A stretch of DNA of 64,000 bases from Desertimonas sp963733085. Its GTDB lineage: Bacteria > Actinomycetota > Acidimicrobiia > Acidimicrobiales > Ilumatobacteraceae. This document shows, piece after piece, positions 61,369 through 64,000 of this stretch (position 1 is its first letter; each line of letters starts with the position of its first letter). The position numbers and the translations under genes are program-made. Below the pieces are notes generated by a model. The model had not been told where the DNA came from. It made no database searches and saw nothing but the letters and a program-made list of their open reading frames with translations. The stretch covers positions 62,001 to 126,000 of the forward strand of contig CAVTBY010000013.1 of the NCBI GenBank assembly GCA_963733085.1, written 5' to 3'.

Positions 61369-63069
61369 TCAACTCCAAGCAGGTACGGGTACAGGGGCTG
61401 ACCGCCGACGTGGACCTCGAGCTCGACGTCGGGAAATTGCTCACCGATCCACACGGAGAGCTCGGTGGTGACGTTGTCGTCGGCGTCCGGCTCCGGTGAT
61501 CAGCGTGATCAGCTCGCGATTGTCGTCCGACAGTCGTTCGAGCAGTGCCTTGGTCGCGCTGATCACGTCATCGCCGATGGCGACGATGCCGTCGCCGCGC
61601 ACGATGCCGAGCCAGTCGCCCTCGGCTGACGGGGCCGGCCGGGGTGCTCGACGCCCGTACCGCCTGGGTCACCTCGCCGGTGACGACCGCCTCGGCGGCC
61701 TGGCGCATCGGCAACGACGTTGGCGGGAGCATCGACCTCGGGGTCGTAGGCCATCAGGGCGGCGAGACCTTCAGGCATCGACCTTGTCGGCACGACGCGA
61801 ACGGTCTTGGCGAGTGAGCGCATCGACCTGTTCGGCGACGGGGATGATGTTCTTGTTGCCGGGGAGCAGCACCACGTTGTCGGCGTTGGCCTGCTCGACG
61901 GCGGCGAGCAGTTCGGCCGTCGACGGGTTGAGTGTCTGGCCGCCGGCGACCACGACCTGCACACCGAGATCGCGGAACAGGGCGGAGATGCCGTCGCCAC
62001 TGCTGACGGCAACGACCGCGCAGGTCACGGCCGGGAGCTCGGATGGGGCGACCGTCGCGGCAGCGCCCATCGCCGCCGTCAGCTCCGCCTCGCGGCCGGC
62101 ATGCTCGGCGGCAATCTCCTCGAACAGGTCGGTGACACGGATCTTGAACGGCCGGCCGTCGAGGTCGAGTGCGGTCTCGATCGCCGCGCCGATGTCGTTG
62201 GTGTGAACGTGGCAGTTCCACGTCCCGTCACCGCCGACGACGACGATCGAGTCACCGATCTGTCCCCATCCCTGCTTGAGCGCGTCGATGTTGGAGTCGG
62301 CGAGGTCGCACAGGAACATCACCTCGTAGCGCTGCTCGCTGACGTCGAGCTCGCCCTCCACTCCTGACGTCCGTGGGCGACGGCGTCGAAGGCGTCGCCA
62401 ACGACACCGCTCCCGCTCTCCGGCCCGGCTTCCGGCAGCGCCTCGCCGTCGACCACGTGGAGGGCGGCGTCGAGGAGCAACAGGAACCCAGCGCCGCCGG
62501 CGTCGACGACCCCGGCGTCCTTGAGCACCGGCAGCAGCTCCGGCGTCCGGTCGAGGGCAGCCGTCCCGCCGTCGCGGGCCGCGCCGAGGACGTCGACCAA
62601 CGAGCCGCCGGCACTCTGCGGCCTCGCGCGCCGCCTCGGCAGACTCCCGCACGACCGTGAGGATCGTCCCCTCGACTGGCGTGAGGACGGCGGCGTAGGC
62701 ACCCGTCGTCGCCGCCTCGAGTGCCGTGGCGACGACTGCGCCGGTGGCCTCGCCAGCGGCCTTCAGCGTCGACGAGATGCCACGCAGGATCTGCGACACG
62801 ATCACGCCGCTGTTGCCGCGGGCGCCCATCAGGGCGCCGTAGCTGATGGCGTCACACGTGGCGGCGAGCTCGACCGGAGCCTTGTCCATCTCGGCGACGA
62901 CGGCGTCGAGGGTTCGGGCCATGTTCGTTCCGGTGTCGCCGTCGGGCACGGGATAGACGTTGAGCCGGTTGATCCGCGCGGCGTGGGCGATCATGACGTC
63001 GCGGTACGTGGTCATCGTGTCACGCAGGGCGTCGACCCCGAGCAGCTCGAGCGTTGGCACGACGCTCAC
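61365..63069 (-). pseudogene. DAK2-domain protein (YloV/FakA-like), multiple frame breaks
   Basis: Kinase-like protein of the DhaL/FakA group, which phosphorylates fatty acids with a FakB partner in Firmicutes. From ATG 63069 (or a nearby start) it has NRLNVYPVPDGDTGTNMART and ALMGARGNSGVIVSQILRGI. The frame slips near 62620, 62350, 61815, 61700 and 61490; each gap is followed by expected sequence, such as VVDAGGAGFLLLLDAALHVV, VVGGDGTWNCHVHTNDIGAA, VVPTRSMPEGLAALMAYDPE and VEVHVGGQPLYPYLLG-type ending. Stop 61365 overlaps recG. This is one of the worst-broken genes. Confidence 0.8.
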
Positions 63070-63090
63070 TGTAGGGCGACGGTGTCGCGG

Positions 63091-63660
63091 TCAGTTGGCC
63101 GCGACCCCGGCCACGCGATCGGACAATCCGTCCAGGCCGAGGGCAGCCAACCTGCGGCTCAGCGGGTCGTCGGATGCCGGCCGGAGCGTTTCGCCGGCGA
63201 CCGTGTAGCGGCCCTGCCGGTTGACGACGGCGAAGTACGGCATCGTCTCGGCGTCGCCCGCGACGAGGAACCACATCGCTTCGTCGCCGACATCGAGCGG
63301 CTGCACACCGTCGACGACGACAGGTGTTCCGTCTGCCAGCGCCGCGGGTTCCTCGACGATCACGTCACCCGACAGCAGCCCCGGCGAGCACAGCGGAGAC
63401 GTCGAGGACCACGAGCCGCGTGAGCAGGGCAGCATCCGGGTCGGCCGGAGCGGTGATCTGCCGTCCATCGGTGATGTCGGCGACGGTGCCGACGACGACG
63501 AGATCGCTGGCGGCGACGAGCTCGTCGACGCGTCGCCACGTTGGCCGCGGACGAGTCGACGTCGATCGCCCGACGCTCCGATCCATCGCTACGCACGACG
63601 ACGATGGCAGCGATCGGCGCCGATGAGCAGCGGCACGAGCGGTAGCCACTTCGAGATGCG
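63091..63660 (-). pseudogene. Membrane-anchored protein of unknown function, frame breaks
   Basis: The C-terminal part reads in one frame as SGDVIVEEPAALADGTPVVV, MWFLVAGDAETMPYFAVVNR to the stop at 63091. Upstream, WRRVDELVAASDLVVVGTVA, DITDGRQITAP lie in another frame, and an N-terminal hydrophobic helix, KWLPLVPLLIGA, in a third. The combined product is about 185 residues, with a single N-terminal span and a beta-rich exterior domain. I do not recognise a family. Breaks near 63612, 63545 and 63390. Confidence 0.55.
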
Positions 63661-63665
63661 TGTGT

Positions 63666-64000
63666 TCAGTCGTGGACGGCGGGATCGAGCGGGAGCACGT
63701 ACGTCGCCGCCAGGGCGCGCCGACTGAGTCCGGCCAGATCGATCTGCGGATCGATCATCCGTTGACGCTGGCGACCGTTGAACGACACCCACGAGTCTGC
63801 CTGCACCGTGACGCCGTCGTGGCCGCGGCCGGCGAAGTCGTCGGCGACGAGGTGGGCCGCCGCCAGCGCCAGCTCGGGCCGGATCGCCGCCTGCCGCGCC
63901 TGCCAGTCGGTGAGCACCGAGGTGGGGTCGACCGCCCACGACTCCCCCGTCGCCGGATCGGTGACGGTGAACCGCAAGCAGGCCGGCCTTCTCGGTGAGC
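63666..64000 (-). pseudogene. C-terminal part of an HTTM-domain protein, partial
   Basis: The frame ending at 63666 reads FTVTDPATGESWAVDPTSVL, TDWQARQAAIRPELALAAAH and NGRQRQRMIDPQIDLAGLSR, matching the C-terminus of HTTM (vitamin-K-dependent gamma-carboxylase-like) membrane proteins. Near 63975 an extra base shifts the frame; LTEKAGLL continues the expected sequence to the window edge. The membrane part lies outside the window. Confidence 0.65.

Overview
The window is a continuous stretch of a high-GC actinobacterial chromosome. Gene order and protein content fit Actinomycetota, and my best inference is class Acidimicrobiia or a close relative. Supporting points are the recA-miaB-miaA-dapF-hflX block beside lexA, the rsmD-coaD-sepIVA-rpmF-plsX-acpP-rnc-mutM-smc-ftsY-ffh-rpsP-khpA-rimM-trmD-rplS-yraN block, and a mycobacterial-type RecA intein. 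No 16S gene is present, so the class is not proven.

Layout. 0-14 kb: a divergent membrane gene, lexA with two perfect SOS boxes, a cupin protein, then a minus-strand run dapC, hflX, dapF, miaA, miaB. recA follows, carrying a large LAGLIDADG intein and its own SOS box, then small membrane proteins and a two-component system. 14-20 kb: two exported proteins next to the two-component system (both promoters carry a TCAG repeat with 11-bp spacing), a glutamate-1-semialdehyde-type aminotransferase, tRNA-His and tRNA-Lys, and a gene-poor stretch with a tiny secreted-peptide gene and two tandem hairpins. 20-40 kb: accessory metabolism. It holds a nucleotidyltransferase, a DUF1028 protein, a TetR-controlled hydrolase/thioesterase/MFS operon among gene remnants, a GH15 glycosidase operon with a Cys-rich regulator, DoxX-like protein, pirin, PatB-type lyase, PsuG, an RNA uracil methyltransferase, Rpe and a Tat-exported amidohydrolase. 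40-64 kb: the housekeeping block for ribosome, SRP, chromosome and lipid functions, almost all on the minus strand, interrupted by a plus-strand MarR/MFS pair, then CcdA/TlpA, RecG, a DAK2-type protein and an HTTM protein running off the end.

Working together. LexA and RecA form the SOS circuit, with perfect GAAC-N4-GTTC boxes at both promoters; the gene divergent from lexA is probably in the same regulon. The translation/SRP/segregation genes are tightly packed, with many 1-4 bp overlaps.

Two features stand out. First, intergenic DNA contains families of near-perfect hairpins. One 48-bp family has four copies whose stems differ by paired, compensatory substitutions; a second has two tandem 47-bp copies. 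A separate 63-75 bp interspersed repeat occurs three times, and one copy is translated into the RNase III C-terminus. Second, about ten otherwise well-conserved genes (recA, miaA, yraN, the DAK2 gene, pirin and others) are broken by single-base indels clustered near 8-10 kb, 40 kb and 61-64 kb. Since recA itself is affected, assembly error is the more likely cause, but this cannot be settled from the sequence.
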